This document shows, in pieces, positions 26,409 to 33,856 of a DNA stretch of 38,723 bases. This stretch comes from Gemmatimonadales bacterium (GTDB taxonomy: Bacteria; Gemmatimonadota; Gemmatimonadetes; Gemmatimonadales; GWC2-71-9): assembly GCA_013812695.1 (NCBI GenBank), contig JACCSZ010000219.1, positions 1 to 38,723 of the forward strand, read 5' to 3'. The notes beneath the pieces were generated by a model. The model was not told the origin of the DNA and did no database searches. It worked only from the letters and a program-made list of their open reading frames with translations. The position numbers and the translations under genes were made by a program. How positions within the stretch are numbered: position 1 is the stretch's first letter; each line of letters opens with the position of its first letter.

Positions 26409-26833
26409 TGCACGTGCTGCAGCGTGGCCGTGGGATCGACCCAGGCCACGGTGCCGTCGGCGTAGAACTCACGCTTCCAGACCGGTACGCGCCGCTTGAC
26501 CTCCTCGATGACGTACCGGCAGGCCGCGAACGCCTCCTCGCGGTGAGCGGAGGCGGCCACTACCGCCACCGCGGTGTCGCCGATCGCGAGCGAGCCGACC
26601 CGGTGCCGCAGTGCGACCGCCACGTTCCAGCGCGACTCCGCTTCGGCGGCGATGCGGCCGCATTCAGCTTCAGCCATCGGACCGTACGCCGAATAGTCGA
26701 GCCGGAGCACGGCGCGCCCGCTGTGATGGTTCCTCACCTGACCCAGAAACGAAGCCACTCCGCCGCGGTCGGGCGCGGCTGCGGCCGCCAGCAGCGCGGC
26801 GAGATCGATGGGCCGGTGGGTCAGGAACCCCAC
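26405..26833 (-). CDS. moaE: Molybdopterin synthase catalytic subunit
   Basis: This subunit transfers sulfur from MoaD to precursor Z, making molybdopterin (142 aa). Family blocks are GGVASFLGQVRNHHSG, LDYSAYGPMAEAEC and the catalytic lysines in VKRRVPVWKREFY. The start is taken as GTG at 26833, 2 bases after the moaD stop; the frame also stays open upstream over moaD. The 3' end overlaps the moaA start (ATGA). MoaE-MoaD together form the synthase, so both subunits are adjacent here. Confidence 0.92.
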   Translation of the reverse strand: MGFLTHRPIDLAALLAAAAAPDRGGVASFLGQVRNHHSGRAVLRLDYSAYGPMAEAECGRIAAEAESRWNVAVALRHRVGSLAIGDTAVAVVAASAHREEAFAACRYVIEEVKRRVPVWKREFYADGTVAWVDPTATLQHVQ

Positions 26834-26835
26834 GA

Positions 26836-27117
26836 CTACCCGCCCGCGAGCGGAGGAAGGATGGCAATCTCGTCGCCATGGACGACCGGCTCTTCCCGGT
26901 CGGCATGAGCGAGGTTGCGAGCGCACAGCGGCTTGGCGGGCAGCTGGTCCCCGCCCGGGAGGCGCCGGAGCTGATCGAGCACGGTACCGATCGAGGCCGG
27001 CGCCGAGAGCGTCAGCTCCCTGCGCTCGAAGCCCAGACGCTCCGCGTAACTCGCGAAGAGCAGCACGTGCACCGTGACGGTGGATGGGGCGGCGACAGGC
27101 ATGACGGAAGTTACCAT
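26836..27117 (-). CDS. moaD: Molybdopterin synthase sulfur carrier subunit
   Basis: This is a ubiquitin-like sulfur carrier for molybdopterin synthase (93 aa). The C-terminus ILPPLAGG ends in the Gly-Gly that is thiocarboxylated. The N-terminal strand VTVHVLLFASYAERLG fits the family, which usually starts close to it. Starts at 27117 and 27102 are both ATG; neither has a clear ribosome site. The 27117 ATG lies 5 bases after the HU hairpin, so 27102 may be more likely. The gene is the first of moaD-E-A-trmL. Confidence 0.88.
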   Translation of the reverse strand: MVTSVMPVAAPSTVTVHVLLFASYAERLGFERRELTLSAPASIGTVLDQLRRLPGGDQLPAKPLCARNLAHADREEPVVHGDEIAILPPLAGG

Positions 27118-27121
27118 GAAA

Positions 27122-27158
27122 CCGGGCCGCGCCGCGATACGCTCGCGAGGCGGCCCGG
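27122..27158 (-). terminator. HU gene terminator-like hairpin
   Basis: The outer stem CCGGGCCGC (27122-27130) pairs with GCGGCCCGG (27150-27158). Inside, CGCGA (27133-27137) pairs with TCGCG (27143-27147) across a 2x2 internal loop. It lies 32 bases after the HU stop and is followed on the minus strand by TTTC. The moaD ATG begins 5 bases beyond, so read-through would be needed for moaD unless moaD has its own promoter, which I do not see. Confidence 0.6.
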
Positions 27159-27190
27159 CGCTGCGATGGATGCCGTTGTGTGCTGCGGGG

Positions 27191-27520
27191 TCAGAGTCCC
27201 TGGACGGGCTCCGCCTCGGGCTGACCTTCGTCGGCGACGAGGGCCCGCAACTCCTTGCTGGGCTTGAACACTGGGACCGGGCGGGCGGCCACTTCCACCG
27301 GATCGCCGGTGCGCGGATTCCGCGCCATGCGCGTTTTCCGCCTGCGAATCTTGAACGTGCCGAAGCCGCGAACCTCGATGTTATGCTGCTCCTTGAGTGC
27401 GTCCTTCACCGCCTCGAGGAACGCATCCACGACGCGAGCGCAATCCTTCTTGGAGATCATCGGACCAGCGGTCTTGGCAATCGACGCGGTTACCTGTTCG
27501 ACGAGATCGGCCTTGGTCAT
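27191..27520 (-). CDS. HU/IHF-family DNA-binding protein
   Basis: This is a small nucleoid protein that bends DNA as a dimer (109 aa). The N-terminal helices start MTKADLVEQVTASIAKTAG. The beta arm contains VRGFGTFKIRRRKTRMARNPRTGDPVEV with the prolines that insert in DNA. The C-terminus is about 15 residues longer than the 90-aa norm and acidic (ADEGQPEAEPVQGL), which might modulate binding. The ATG at 27520 follows a GGGGGA ribosome site. A near-consensus promoter lies 50 bases upstream, and a strong hairpin follows the gene, so it is an independent unit. HU versus IHF subunit cannot be decided from sequence alone. Confidence 0.93.
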   Translation of the reverse strand: MTKADLVEQVTASIAKTAGPMISKKDCARVVDAFLEAVKDALKEQHNIEVRGFGTFKIRRRKTRMARNPRTGDPVEVAARPVPVFKPSKELRALVADEGQPEAEPVQGL

Positions 27521-27572
27521 GCGTCCCCCAGACAGGTTACGGGCAGCGGAGCGGACGGGCCTCCTAACGCCG

Positions 27573-27601
27573 ATTCTATGAGCTTAAGTGTTGTCTGTCA
27601 A
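27573..27601 (-). promoter_or_regulatory. Strong sigma70-type promoter of the HU gene
   Basis: TTGACA (27601-27596) and TAGAAT (27578-27573) on the minus strand are 17 bases apart: a perfect -35 and a -10 with one mismatch. It overlaps the last carA codons and its stop (27586-27584), so the spacer includes the stop. Transcription would start near 27566, leaving about 45 untranslated bases before HU. Confidence 0.85.
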
Positions 27602-28714
27602 GGGGTTGGCGTTCGCGGCGAGGGCGCCTCGGCCAATCGACGCCATGAATTCGGCGAAGTGGGGAAAGGCGTCGTGGGGGCCGGGCGCAGCCTCCGGGTG
27701 ATACTGCACGGCGAACAACGGCAGCTCCCTGTGCCGAACGCCTTCGATCGTACCGTCGTTCAGGTTGAGGTGGGTCACCTCGAGCGCGGGCGCGCCCGGA
27801 ACGCCGTCCACGTCGCCAACCACCGCGAAACCATGGTTTTGCGTGGTGATGAGCACGTGTCCCGCGCGGACGTCTCGCACGGGATGATTTCCGCCCCGAT
27901 GGCCATAGGACAGCTTGGCGGTAGCGCCCCCGAACGCGAGACCCACGAGCTGGTGGCCCAGGCAGATGCCGAAGGTCGGGAGGCCGCCCTCCGCCAGCTC
28001 GCGGACGTTCGCCAGGGCGTACTCGACGGCCACCGGATCGCCGGGCCCGTTCGAAAGGAAGAGCCCATCAGGGTTTAGCCTGCGCACCATCGCGGACGGA
28101 AACTCCGCGGGCACTACGGTCACGCGGCAACCGGCCTGGACCAGCATGCGGACGATGTTTCGCTTGATGCCGTAGTCGTACGCCACGACGTGGGGCCCGC
28201 GGCCCTCGCTGTACGGCTCGCGAATGGTGGCGCGGGAGGCTAGGTCGAGCCCGTCCATCGACGGCGACGCGAGCAGTCGCGCCGTCAGCTCGTCGCCCGG
28301 CTGGCGCCCCTCGGCGATGACGCCGCGCATCGCGCCGCGCGCGCGCAGGTGGCGAGTGAGCCGACGCGTGTCGATGCCTTCGATGACCGGCACTGCGGCC
28401 TCGGCGAGCCATTCGTCCAGGCTGCCGGTCGCGCGCCAGTTCGAGGGATGGCGGCTCAACTCGCGCACGACTACGCCGGTCACCTGCGGTCGCGCCGACT
28501 CCATGTCCTCCACGTTCACACCGTAGTTGCCGATCATCGGCGCCGTCATCACGACGATCTGGCCGAGGTAGCTCGGATCGGTGAACGTCTCCTGATAGCC
28601 CGTGAGGTTGGTGGTGAAGACCACCTCGCCGAAGACCGGCTCGATCGGGCGCGCGGTGGTCCCCGAGAACCAGGCGCCGTCCTCGAGCAACACGAACGCG
28701 GGGCGATCCGTCAT
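27584..28714 (-). CDS. carA: Carbamoyl-phosphate synthase small subunit
   Basis: This glutaminase subunit supplies ammonia to CarB for carbamoyl phosphate, used for pyrimidine and arginine (376 aa). The N-terminal domain begins LLEDGAWFSGTTA, with FTTNLTGYQETFTDPSYLGQIV. The class I amidotransferase triad is readable: Cys in FGICLGHQL, His and Glu in VQYHPEAAPG. PHVVAYDYGIKRNIVRML matches the start of the second domain. The ATG at 28714 lies 25 bases after the secG stop, so they are probably co-transcribed. carB is not in the window. The stop overlaps the HU promoter. Confidence 0.96.
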   Translation of the reverse strand: MTDRPAFVLLEDGAWFSGTTARPIEPVFGEVVFTTNLTGYQETFTDPSYLGQIVVMTAPMIGNYGVNVEDMESARPQVTGVVVRELSRHPSNWRATGSLDEWLAEAAVPVIEGIDTRRLTRHLRARGAMRGVIAEGRQPGDELTARLLASPSMDGLDLASRATIREPYSEGRGPHVVAYDYGIKRNIVRMLVQAGCRVTVVPAEFPSAMVRRLNPDGLFLSNGPGDPVAVEYALANVRELAEGGLPTFGICLGHQLVGLAFGGATAKLSYGHRGGNHPVRDVRAGHVLITTQNHGFAVVGDVDGVPGAPALEVTHLNLNDGTIEGVRHRELPLFAVQYHPEAAPGPHDAFPHFAEFMASIGRGALAANANPLTDNT

Positions 28715-28739
28715 CCGGTCACCCCGCGGTCGAGCGGCG

Positions 28740-29177
28740 TCACGGCTTCGGGGTGCTCGCGGGAGGAGGGGCGGTCGACGGTGGCGTAGTCGCGGGCGAT
28801 TTCGCAGCGCCGGATGCGGGAGCGCCGGCGCTCGACGGCGCGGGCGCCGCTGCCGACCCCGCCGGCGGTGTACCGCCCAGCGGCAGCGGGGCGCTGGGCG
28901 CGGTGGCCGGCGTAGTGGCGCGAAGGCGCTCCTGCAGCGAGCTGGAGCCTCCGCCCCGGGGCACGAGCGAAAGCGCCAGGGCGAGCACGAGGAAGATTCC
29001 GCCGCACCACCAGGTGGCCTTGGTCAGCAGAGTGACCGCCTGGCGGCCGCCCAGGACGGTGTCGGTCGTAGCGCCGCCGAGCGAGGCGAGACCGCCACCC
29101 TGGCCGGCTTGCAGCAGCACGACCGCCGAGAGCAGCAGCGCGTCGATGATGAGCAGCGTGAGCAGAAATGCGAACAT
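28740..29177 (-). CDS. secG: Preprotein translocase subunit SecG
   Basis: This is an accessory subunit of the SecYEG channel (145 aa). Two helices (LLTLLIIDALLLSAVVLLQAG and WWCGGIFLVLALALSLV) flank the conserved loop GQGGGLASLGG. A tail of about 65 residues rich in Ala, Pro and Ser follows, probably disordered; it is longer than in E. coli but common in GC-rich phyla. The start has an excellent ribosome site (AGGAGGGAG) and a promoter 25 bases further upstream. carA follows after 25 bases. Confidence 0.92.
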   Translation of the reverse strand: MFAFLLTLLIIDALLLSAVVLLQAGQGGGLASLGGATTDTVLGGRQAVTLLTKATWWCGGIFLVLALALSLVPRGGGSSSLQERLRATTPATAPSAPLPLGGTPPAGSAAAPAPSSAGAPASGAAKSPATTPPSTAPPPASTPKP

Positions 29178-29201
29178 GGACTCCCTCCTGGGCAGCCGGG
29201 A

Positions 29202-29230
29202 AGTTTACCCGCCGGCGGAGTTCGGGTCAA
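29202..29230 (-). promoter_or_regulatory. Sigma70-type promoter of secG
   Basis: TTGACC (29230-29225), 17-base spacer, TAAACT (29207-29202) on the minus strand. Five of six bases match at the -35 and four of six at the -10. Transcription would start near 29195, about 18 bases before the secG ATG and just ahead of its AGGAGGGAG. No equally convincing promoter was seen for pgm on the other strand. Confidence 0.8.
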
Positions 29231-29336
29231 CTCGGGCAGCGCCGGTTGTCCGCGTGCGGGGTGGACCGACATGTTTGGCGGTCAATCGCCCACGTGCACC
29301 TGGCGGGCGCCCATGCTTCGCTTTCCCGAGATCGCC

Positions 29337-30980
29337 ATGGCTCCGCACCCGCTCGCCGGCCGCCCTGCCCCGTCCGAGCTTCTGGTGGACGTCGCACAGC
29401 TCGAACGGCTGTATTACGAGGGTCGGCCCGACGCCGGACAGCCCGCGCAGCGGGTGAGCTTCGGCACGAGCGGCCACCGAGGAACCCCCATCGACGCGAG
29501 CTTCACCGAAGCGCACATTCTCGCCATCGCGCAGGCGATCGCCGAATACCGACAGGGCCAGGGCATTACCGGTCCGCTCATCCTGGGCAAGGATACGCAC
29601 GCGGTGTCGCGCCCGGCCGAGCGGAGCGCGCTCGAGGTGCTCGCGGGCAACGGCGTCACGGTCATCGTCGAGCGCGACGACGGCTACACGCCCACGCCCG
29701 CCGTCTCGCGGGCCATCCTCGCCTGGAATGAGGGCCGCGACTCGGGACTCGCCGACGGGATCGTCATCACCCCGTCGCACAACCCGCCCTCCGATGGCGG
29801 CTTCAAGTACAACCCGCCGGACGGCGGCCCGGCCGACACCGCGGTCACGGCCTGGATTCAGGAGCGCGCCAACGCTCTGCTGGTCGCCGGCAACGCCGGA
29901 GTACGACGCCTGAGCCTCGAGCGCGCGCGTGCCGCGGCCACGACGCACGAGGAAGACCTGGTCGAGCCTTACGTCGCGGGGCTCGGGAGCGCCATTGATC
30001 TTGAAGCTGTGCGGTCGGCCGGCGTCCGCATCGGGGTCGATCCGCTCGGGGGGGCCTCGGTGGCCTACTGGCCGCGGATCGCCGAGCGCTACGGGCTGGA
30101 CCTCACCGTCGTCAACGATCGGCTCGATCCCACCTTCGGCTTCATGCCCGTCGATCACGACGGCAAGATCCGGATGGACTGCTCGAGCCCCTGGGCGATG
30201 GCCGGGCTCGTCGGCCTGCAGGATCGCTTCGCGGTGTCCTGGGGGAACGATCCGGACGCGGACCGGCACGGCATCGTCACTCCGGCCGCGGGGCTTCTGA
30301 ATCCGAATCACTACCTGGCGGTGGCCATCGGGTATCTGCTCGGGCACCGCCCGTCCTGGCCGCTCGCGGCGCGGGTGGGCAAGACGCTGGTGTCGAGCGC
30401 GCTGATCGACCGCGTGGTCGCGGACCTTGGCCGCGAGTTGCTCGAGACGCCGGTCGGGTTCAAGTGGTTCGCGCCGGGCCTGTACGACGGAAGCTGCTGC
30501 TTCGGAGGCGAGGAGAGCGCCGGCGCCAGCTTCCTCCGCCGCGATGGCGGGGTGTGGACGACGGACAAGGACGGGCTGCTGCTGGGTCTGCTGGCGGCGG
30601 AGATTACGGCGGTCACGGGCCGCGATCCGGGTGCGCACTACTCGGAGCTGACGGCTCGCCTCGGTGGGCCAGTCTACACCCGGATCGACACCCCGTGCTC
30701 CCCGGCCGAGAAGGCGGGGTTCAAGCGCTTGACGCCGGAGTCGATCACGGCGACCACGCTCGCCGGCGATCCGATCCAATCGAAGTTGACTCGGGCGCCG
30801 GGAAACGGCGCACCGATTGGCGGGCTCAAGGTGACGACGGCGGAGGGCTGGTTCGCGGCGCGGCCAAGCGGGACGGAAAACGTCTACAAGCTGTATGCGG
30901 AGAGCTTCCGGGATGCGGGGCACCTGCAGCGGATCGTGGAGGAGGCGAGGGGGATGGTGGGAGGAGTCGTCAGCGTCTGA
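29337..30980 (+). CDS. pgm: Phosphoglucomutase (alpha-D-glucose-phosphate specific)
   Basis: This enzyme interconverts glucose 1- and 6-phosphate, linking glycolysis to glycogen and envelope sugars (547 aa; E. coli Pgm is 546). Start is the ATG at 29337, which aligns with the family N-terminus (MAPHPLAGRPAP); an ATG at 29313 would add eight residues. Motifs: FGTSGHRGTP, active-site Ser in ITPSHNPPSDGG, metal loop NDPDADRHG, sugar loop GGEESAGAS and phosphate-binding RPSGTENVYK. It is on the plus strand opposite to secG and its neighbours. The frame open upstream is the antisense of secG and carA and is not coding. Confidence 0.95.
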   Translation: MAPHPLAGRPAPSELLVDVAQLERLYYEGRPDAGQPAQRVSFGTSGHRGTPIDASFTEAHILAIAQAIAEYRQGQGITGPLILGKDTHAVSRPAERSALEVLAGNGVTVIVERDDGYTPTPAVSRAILAWNEGRDSGLADGIVITPSHNPPSDGGFKYNPPDGGPADTAVTAWIQERANALLVAGNAGVRRLSLERARAAATTHEEDLVEPYVAGLGSAIDLEAVRSAGVRIGVDPLGGASVAYWPRIAERYGLDLTVVNDRLDPTFGFMPVDHDGKIRMDCSSPWAMAGLVGLQDRFAVSWGNDPDADRHGIVTPAAGLLNPNHYLAVAIGYLLGHRPSWPLAARVGKTLVSSALIDRVVADLGRELLETPVGFKWFAPGLYDGSCCFGGEESAGASFLRRDGGVWTTDKDGLLLGLLAAEITAVTGRDPGAHYSELTARLGGPVYTRIDTPCSPAEKAGFKRLTPESITATTLAGDPIQSKLTRAPGNGAPIGGLKVTTAEGWFAARPSGTENVYKLYAESFRDAGHLQRIVEEARGMVGGVVSV

Positions 30981-31191
30981 AGCGGGCAGCGACGTTTGAA
31001 GCGAACCGGGCCTTGGCCGAGGAAGATCTGGCAGGCGCCGATGTAATCCGAGAGCCGCTCAAGGCCGCGGCAGGTCGGGCGGCGGCGATGTAGCGCGCGA
31101 GCTCGGCGGCCCGGTTGAGCGCCAAGGGCGCCCAGATAACCCTCACGCCGAGGCCTAACCTGCGCCAGATCGTCTCTCCGCAATCGCTGCC
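30981..31191. other. Non-coding stretch after pgm
   Basis: 211 bases with no gene I can support. Short open frames on the minus strand here begin within the adjacent attC-like fold and have no recognisable protein. One copy of GTTAGGC, the usual integron core-site sequence, occurs on the minus strand at 31159-31153, but I see no partner for it. No transposase or terminal repeat was seen. The interval may belong to the same mobile-derived segment as the neighbouring fold. Confidence 0.4.
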
Positions 31192-31284
31192 GCCCAACGG
31201 ACCGCGCTTGAGCTGCGGCGCATTGGTGAAAGAGTAGTCATTCACCAATCTGCGTGCACCGCCAGCTTCAGGCGCTTGTTAAGC
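31192..31284 (-). repeat. Integron attC-like palindromic element
   Basis: A 93-base imperfect palindrome that, read on the minus strand, begins GCTTAAC (31284-31278, fits RYYYAAC) and ends GTTGGGC (31198-31192, fits GTTRRRY). The two end boxes pair with two G-U wobbles. The next arms, CCGCAGCTCAAGCGC against CCGCCAGCTTCAGGCGC, pair with two unpaired bases and one mismatch, like the extrahelical bases of attC. A perfect 9-base central stem (ATTGGTGAA, 31222-31230; TTCACCAAT, 31241-31249) closes on a 10-base loop. No integrase or cassette array is in the window, so this could instead be a dispersed repeat of similar shape. Confidence 0.5.
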
Positions 31285-31325
31285 GGCAGCCCTGGGTTCA
31301 GGGGCGTCGTACCGGCGCACGAAGC

Positions 31326-31644
31326 ATTCGAGATCGCGCCCGGCATTCCCCAGCCCGAGATGGGAAACCAGTTGCACACCATGCCGCCGCAGGTCACGGG
31401 AAAGAAAGGCGCCTGCGTCACGCCCATCATGAAGCGGAGGACCAGCACCCCAGGCGAACCCTCCCAGGACGACACCGAGCTGCACGGGGGACAGCTCCAG
31501 GTCCGCGGCCATCGGGGCGCCGGCCACGGACATGTTGGTCCGGAGCAGGTAGGCGACAAAGCTCATGATCGCGATGAGGGCGCAGACCCGCCAGCGGACC
31601 GACGTGGGTCGTTCGGAGCGGCTGATTCCGGCATCGAGATTCAC
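31326..31644 (-). pseudogene. Truncated, frameshifted MFS transporter remnant
   Basis: The N-terminus of a major facilitator transporter starts at GTG 31644, 10 bases after the mutM stop, with GGGAGGG upstream. It reads helix 1 (VCALIAIMSFVAYLLRTNMSVA) and the beginning of helix 2 (LGVVLGGFAWG). At about 31446-31450 the frame changes: the next recognisable text, VLVLRFMMGVTQAPFFP, is in another frame and belongs to helix 4. Roughly fifty residues between are missing. NWFPISGWGMPGAISN follows, then homology ends near 31326 and the sequence runs into the attC-like fold. The rest of the transporter (about 300 residues) is absent. Sugar-phosphate or hexuronate-type (ACS) affinity is a guess from the NWFP block. 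Confidence 0.8.
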
Positions 31645-31654
31645 GTCGCCCTCC

Positions 31655-32539
31655 CTAGTCGAGGTCGTCGACCGAGCGGGGCCAGTCCTCGCGCAGGATG
31701 CGCGACATCGCGCGGTCGGCCAGCAGCCGGCCGCCGGTCTGACAGCGCGCGCAATAGTTGGTCTCGTTGGCCACGTACCGTATGCGCTGCACCGGCGCGC
31801 CGCAGTCGGGGCACGGCTTTCCGTACCGTCCGTGGACCGCCATGCCTTCCCGAAAGGCGGTGACCTTGTCCGGGAATCCTTCGCCTGCCTCGGCGCGCAG
31901 GCGCTCGGTCCACTCCAGCAGGGTCACCCGGGTGGCGTCGAACAGTCGGCGTACCTCGTCCGGGCCCAGCTTCCGCGTCAGGGCGAGTGGCGACAGCCTC
32001 GCCCGGTGGAGAATCTCGTCCGAGTACGCGTTTCCGATCCCGCTGAAGAGTCGCGGATCGGTCAGAGCGCGCTTGAGCGTGTGGTTCTGGCTCACGAGCC
32101 GGGCCTCGAACGCGTCGGGCCGAGCATCGAGGACCTCGAGGCCTCCGCGGTCGAACTCGCTGAGGGCGGCTTGGCCCTGCACCAGATGCACCGACGCCCG
32201 GCGAGTGGTTCCGGCCTCGGTGAGCACGAGGGTGCCAGTGGAAAACTCGAACAGCGCGAGGGCCAGCTTTCCGGGCGGCTTGGCGCCGGCTGCGTGCCAG
32301 CGCAAGCGTCCCGCGATCATCAGGTGGATCACGACGAACCGGTCGTGCTCCAGCGCCAGGACGATGCGCTTGCCGACGCGGCGCAGGCCCGTGACGGCAC
32401 TGCCCACGAGCTCGGCCGGCGCGGGCGCGACCGAGCGGAGCACGAACGGGTTCCGGAAGGTGAGTCGCTCGAGCGGCCGGCCGAGCACCCGGGGGGCCAG
32501 GCAGTCGAGATAGACCGCGATGTCGGGGAACTCGGGCAT
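31655..32539 (-). CDS. mutM: Formamidopyrimidine-DNA glycosylase family protein (divergent)
   Basis: This base-excision repair enzyme is related to Fpg and Nei (294 aa). The N-terminal PE after Met (MPEFPDI) supplies the catalytic proline and glutamate; K57 lies in RRVGKRIV, as in Fpg. The helix-two-turn-helix is GIGNAYSDEILHRARLSP, and the zinc finger is CPDCG...YCARCQ. Departures: the usual DPRRFG loop, whose Phe intercalates in DNA, reads TTRRAS; and the zinc-finger Arg, five residues before the third Cys, is Asn (NETNYC). Substrate preference is therefore uncertain. The start is 21 bases after the hutF stop; the MFS remnant follows after 10. Confidence 0.9.
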   Translation of the reverse strand: MPEFPDIAVYLDCLAPRVLGRPLERLTFRNPFVLRSVAPAPAELVGSAVTGLRRVGKRIVLALEHDRFVVIHLMIAGRLRWHAAGAKPPGKLALALFEFSTGTLVLTEAGTTRRASVHLVQGQAALSEFDRGGLEVLDARPDAFEARLVSQNHTLKRALTDPRLFSGIGNAYSDEILHRARLSPLALTRKLGPDEVRRLFDATRVTLLEWTERLRAEAGEGFPDKVTAFREGMAVHGRYGKPCPDCGAPVQRIRYVANETNYCARCQTGGRLLADRAMSRILREDWPRSVDDLD

Positions 32540-32560
32540 GAGAGTCGGCCCGTCAACCTG

Positions 32561-33856
32561 TCATGGTGTCATGGTGCCCATCGTCGCCCGCCACTTCCCC
32601 CCGACGTACGTCCCCGCGATCACCTCGTTCCCCGCCCCGAACACCAGCGCGTCGAGCAGGCGGTCGGCCGGCACATCGGCCAGCGACGGCGCAGCGAGGT
32701 CCACGGCCGCGAAGTCCGCCCACCAGCCCGGCGCGATCCTTCCGGCCCGCAGGTTGAGCGCGCGCGCGCCGCCCGTCGTCGCCGCCGCCAGCAGCGTCGG
32801 CGCTACCGCCCCCTCGGAGTCGGGCAGCGCTCCCCGCAGCTCGCCCCGCAGCCGTTGGCCATACTCCAGCCACCGCATGTCCTCCAGCATCGACAGGCGC
32901 GCGTTGCTGTCCGTGCCGAGCGCGAGTCGTCCACCCGCCGCGTGCAGCCGGGCGAGATGCGGGACGCCATCGCCGAGATTGCCTTCGGTGAGGGGACAGA
33001 GACACCCTACGCCCCCAGCCGCGAGAAACCGTGCCATGTCCTCGTTGGCTGTGTGCGTGCAGTGCACCGCCGTGAATGCCCCATCCTCCACCGCGTCGAG
33101 CACGACGGCCATCGGCGTCCGGCCATAGGCGGCGCGGCACTCCTCGATCTCGCGGCGCTGTTCCTCGACGTGCAGGTGCATCGGCAGGCCGCGCCGGACG
33201 GCCTCCTGGTGGATAGCGCGAATGTCTTCTGGGCTCGCGGCGCGGATGCTGTGGGGCGCGGCCCCCATGGACTGGGTGGCCGGATCCAGCATCGGACTCA
33301 AGCGGTCGATCCGCTGCCAGAAACCGTCCACCGACGTGGTGGCAAAGCGAAGTTGCGCGCCGTCGAGGCTTCGTCCGGGGGCGCTGGTCGCGTAGTAGCA
33401 GTACAGCACCACCAGCCGGATGCCGGCATCCCGGGCCGCCTCGAGCACCGCCTCGTCGAGCGCGAAGTCACCCTGGCGCTCATGGTGGACGTAGTGAAAC
33501 TCGCCGACCGCGGTGATCCCGGCATCGCGCATCTCGGTAAAGGCGCGGGTCGACAGCCGACGTAGCGTCGTACGGTCGAGTGAGCCCACCAGCGAGTACA
33601 TGGCCTCCCGCCACGTCCAGAAGCTGCCGGTGCCGGCCGGAAAGCGTTCGCCGTAGCCGCGGAGCCCACGCTGAAAGGCGTGCGAATGCGCGTTCACGAA
33701 CCCCGGCAGCAGCGCGATGCGGTTCAGTCGGCTCGCCTCGGGTCTACCCAGGGAGCCGACGTCGTCGATCCGGCCGGCGTCGTCGATGGCGATCTGCACC
33801 CGCGGCTCGAACCCGGCCCCGGTCCACGTCAAGTCCGGCTCGAGCACGGCACTCAC
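32561..33856 (-). CDS. hutF: Formimidoylglutamate deiminase
   Basis: This enzyme hydrolyses N-formimidoyl-glutamate to N-formylglutamate and ammonia in histidine breakdown (431 aa from GTG). It is an amidohydrolase: metal site HSHAFQRGL near residue 57, HLHVEEQ, AVHCTHT and Asp in LALGTDSNAR. These match HutF more than guanine deaminase, whose motifs differ. The start is taken as GTG at 33856, sharing GTGA with the upstream argE-like stop; a TTG at 33868 is an alternative, with GGCGGAG just before it. No hutH, hutU or hutI is in the window. The partner is the M20 gene. Confidence 0.87.
   Translation of the reverse strand: MSAVLEPDLTWTGAGFEPRVQIAIDDAGRIDDVGSLGRPEASRLNRIALLPGFVNAHSHAFQRGLRGYGERFPAGTGSFWTWREAMYSLVGSLDRTTLRRLSTRAFTEMRDAGITAVGEFHYVHHERQGDFALDEAVLEAARDAGIRLVVLYCYYATSAPGRSLDGAQLRFATTSVDGFWQRIDRLSPMLDPATQSMGAAPHSIRAASPEDIRAIHQEAVRRGLPMHLHVEEQRREIEECRAAYGRTPMAVVLDAVEDGAFTAVHCTHTANEDMARFLAAGGVGCLCPLTEGNLGDGVPHLARLHAAGGRLALGTDSNARLSMLEDMRWLEYGQRLRGELRGALPDSEGAVAPTLLAAATTGGARALNLRAGRIAPGWWADFAAVDLAAPSLADVPADRLLDALVFGAGNEVIAGTYVGGKWRATMGTMTP

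Noticed and set aside
29230..29336. A pgm promoter (TTGTCC...ACATGT)
   Set aside because: The -10 hexamer is poor and the spacing match is the only support.
31153..31159. GTTAGGC on the minus strand as a second integron core site
   Set aside because: No matching RYYYAAC partner or foldable arms were found nearby; a seven-base match alone is expected by chance.
30970..31248. Short minus-strand ORFs in the pgm-MFS gap
   Set aside because: They begin inside the attC-like palindrome and lack known motifs or ribosome sites.
31242..31559. A separate gene in the second reading frame of the MFS region
   Set aside because: Its first 35 codons are the shadow of transporter helix 1, and only the middle is transporter sequence, so one frameshifted pseudogene explains both frames.
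32560..32585. Small tandem repeat TCATGGTG at the hutF/mutM junction
   Set aside because: Two copies only, within the hutF end; too short to call an element.
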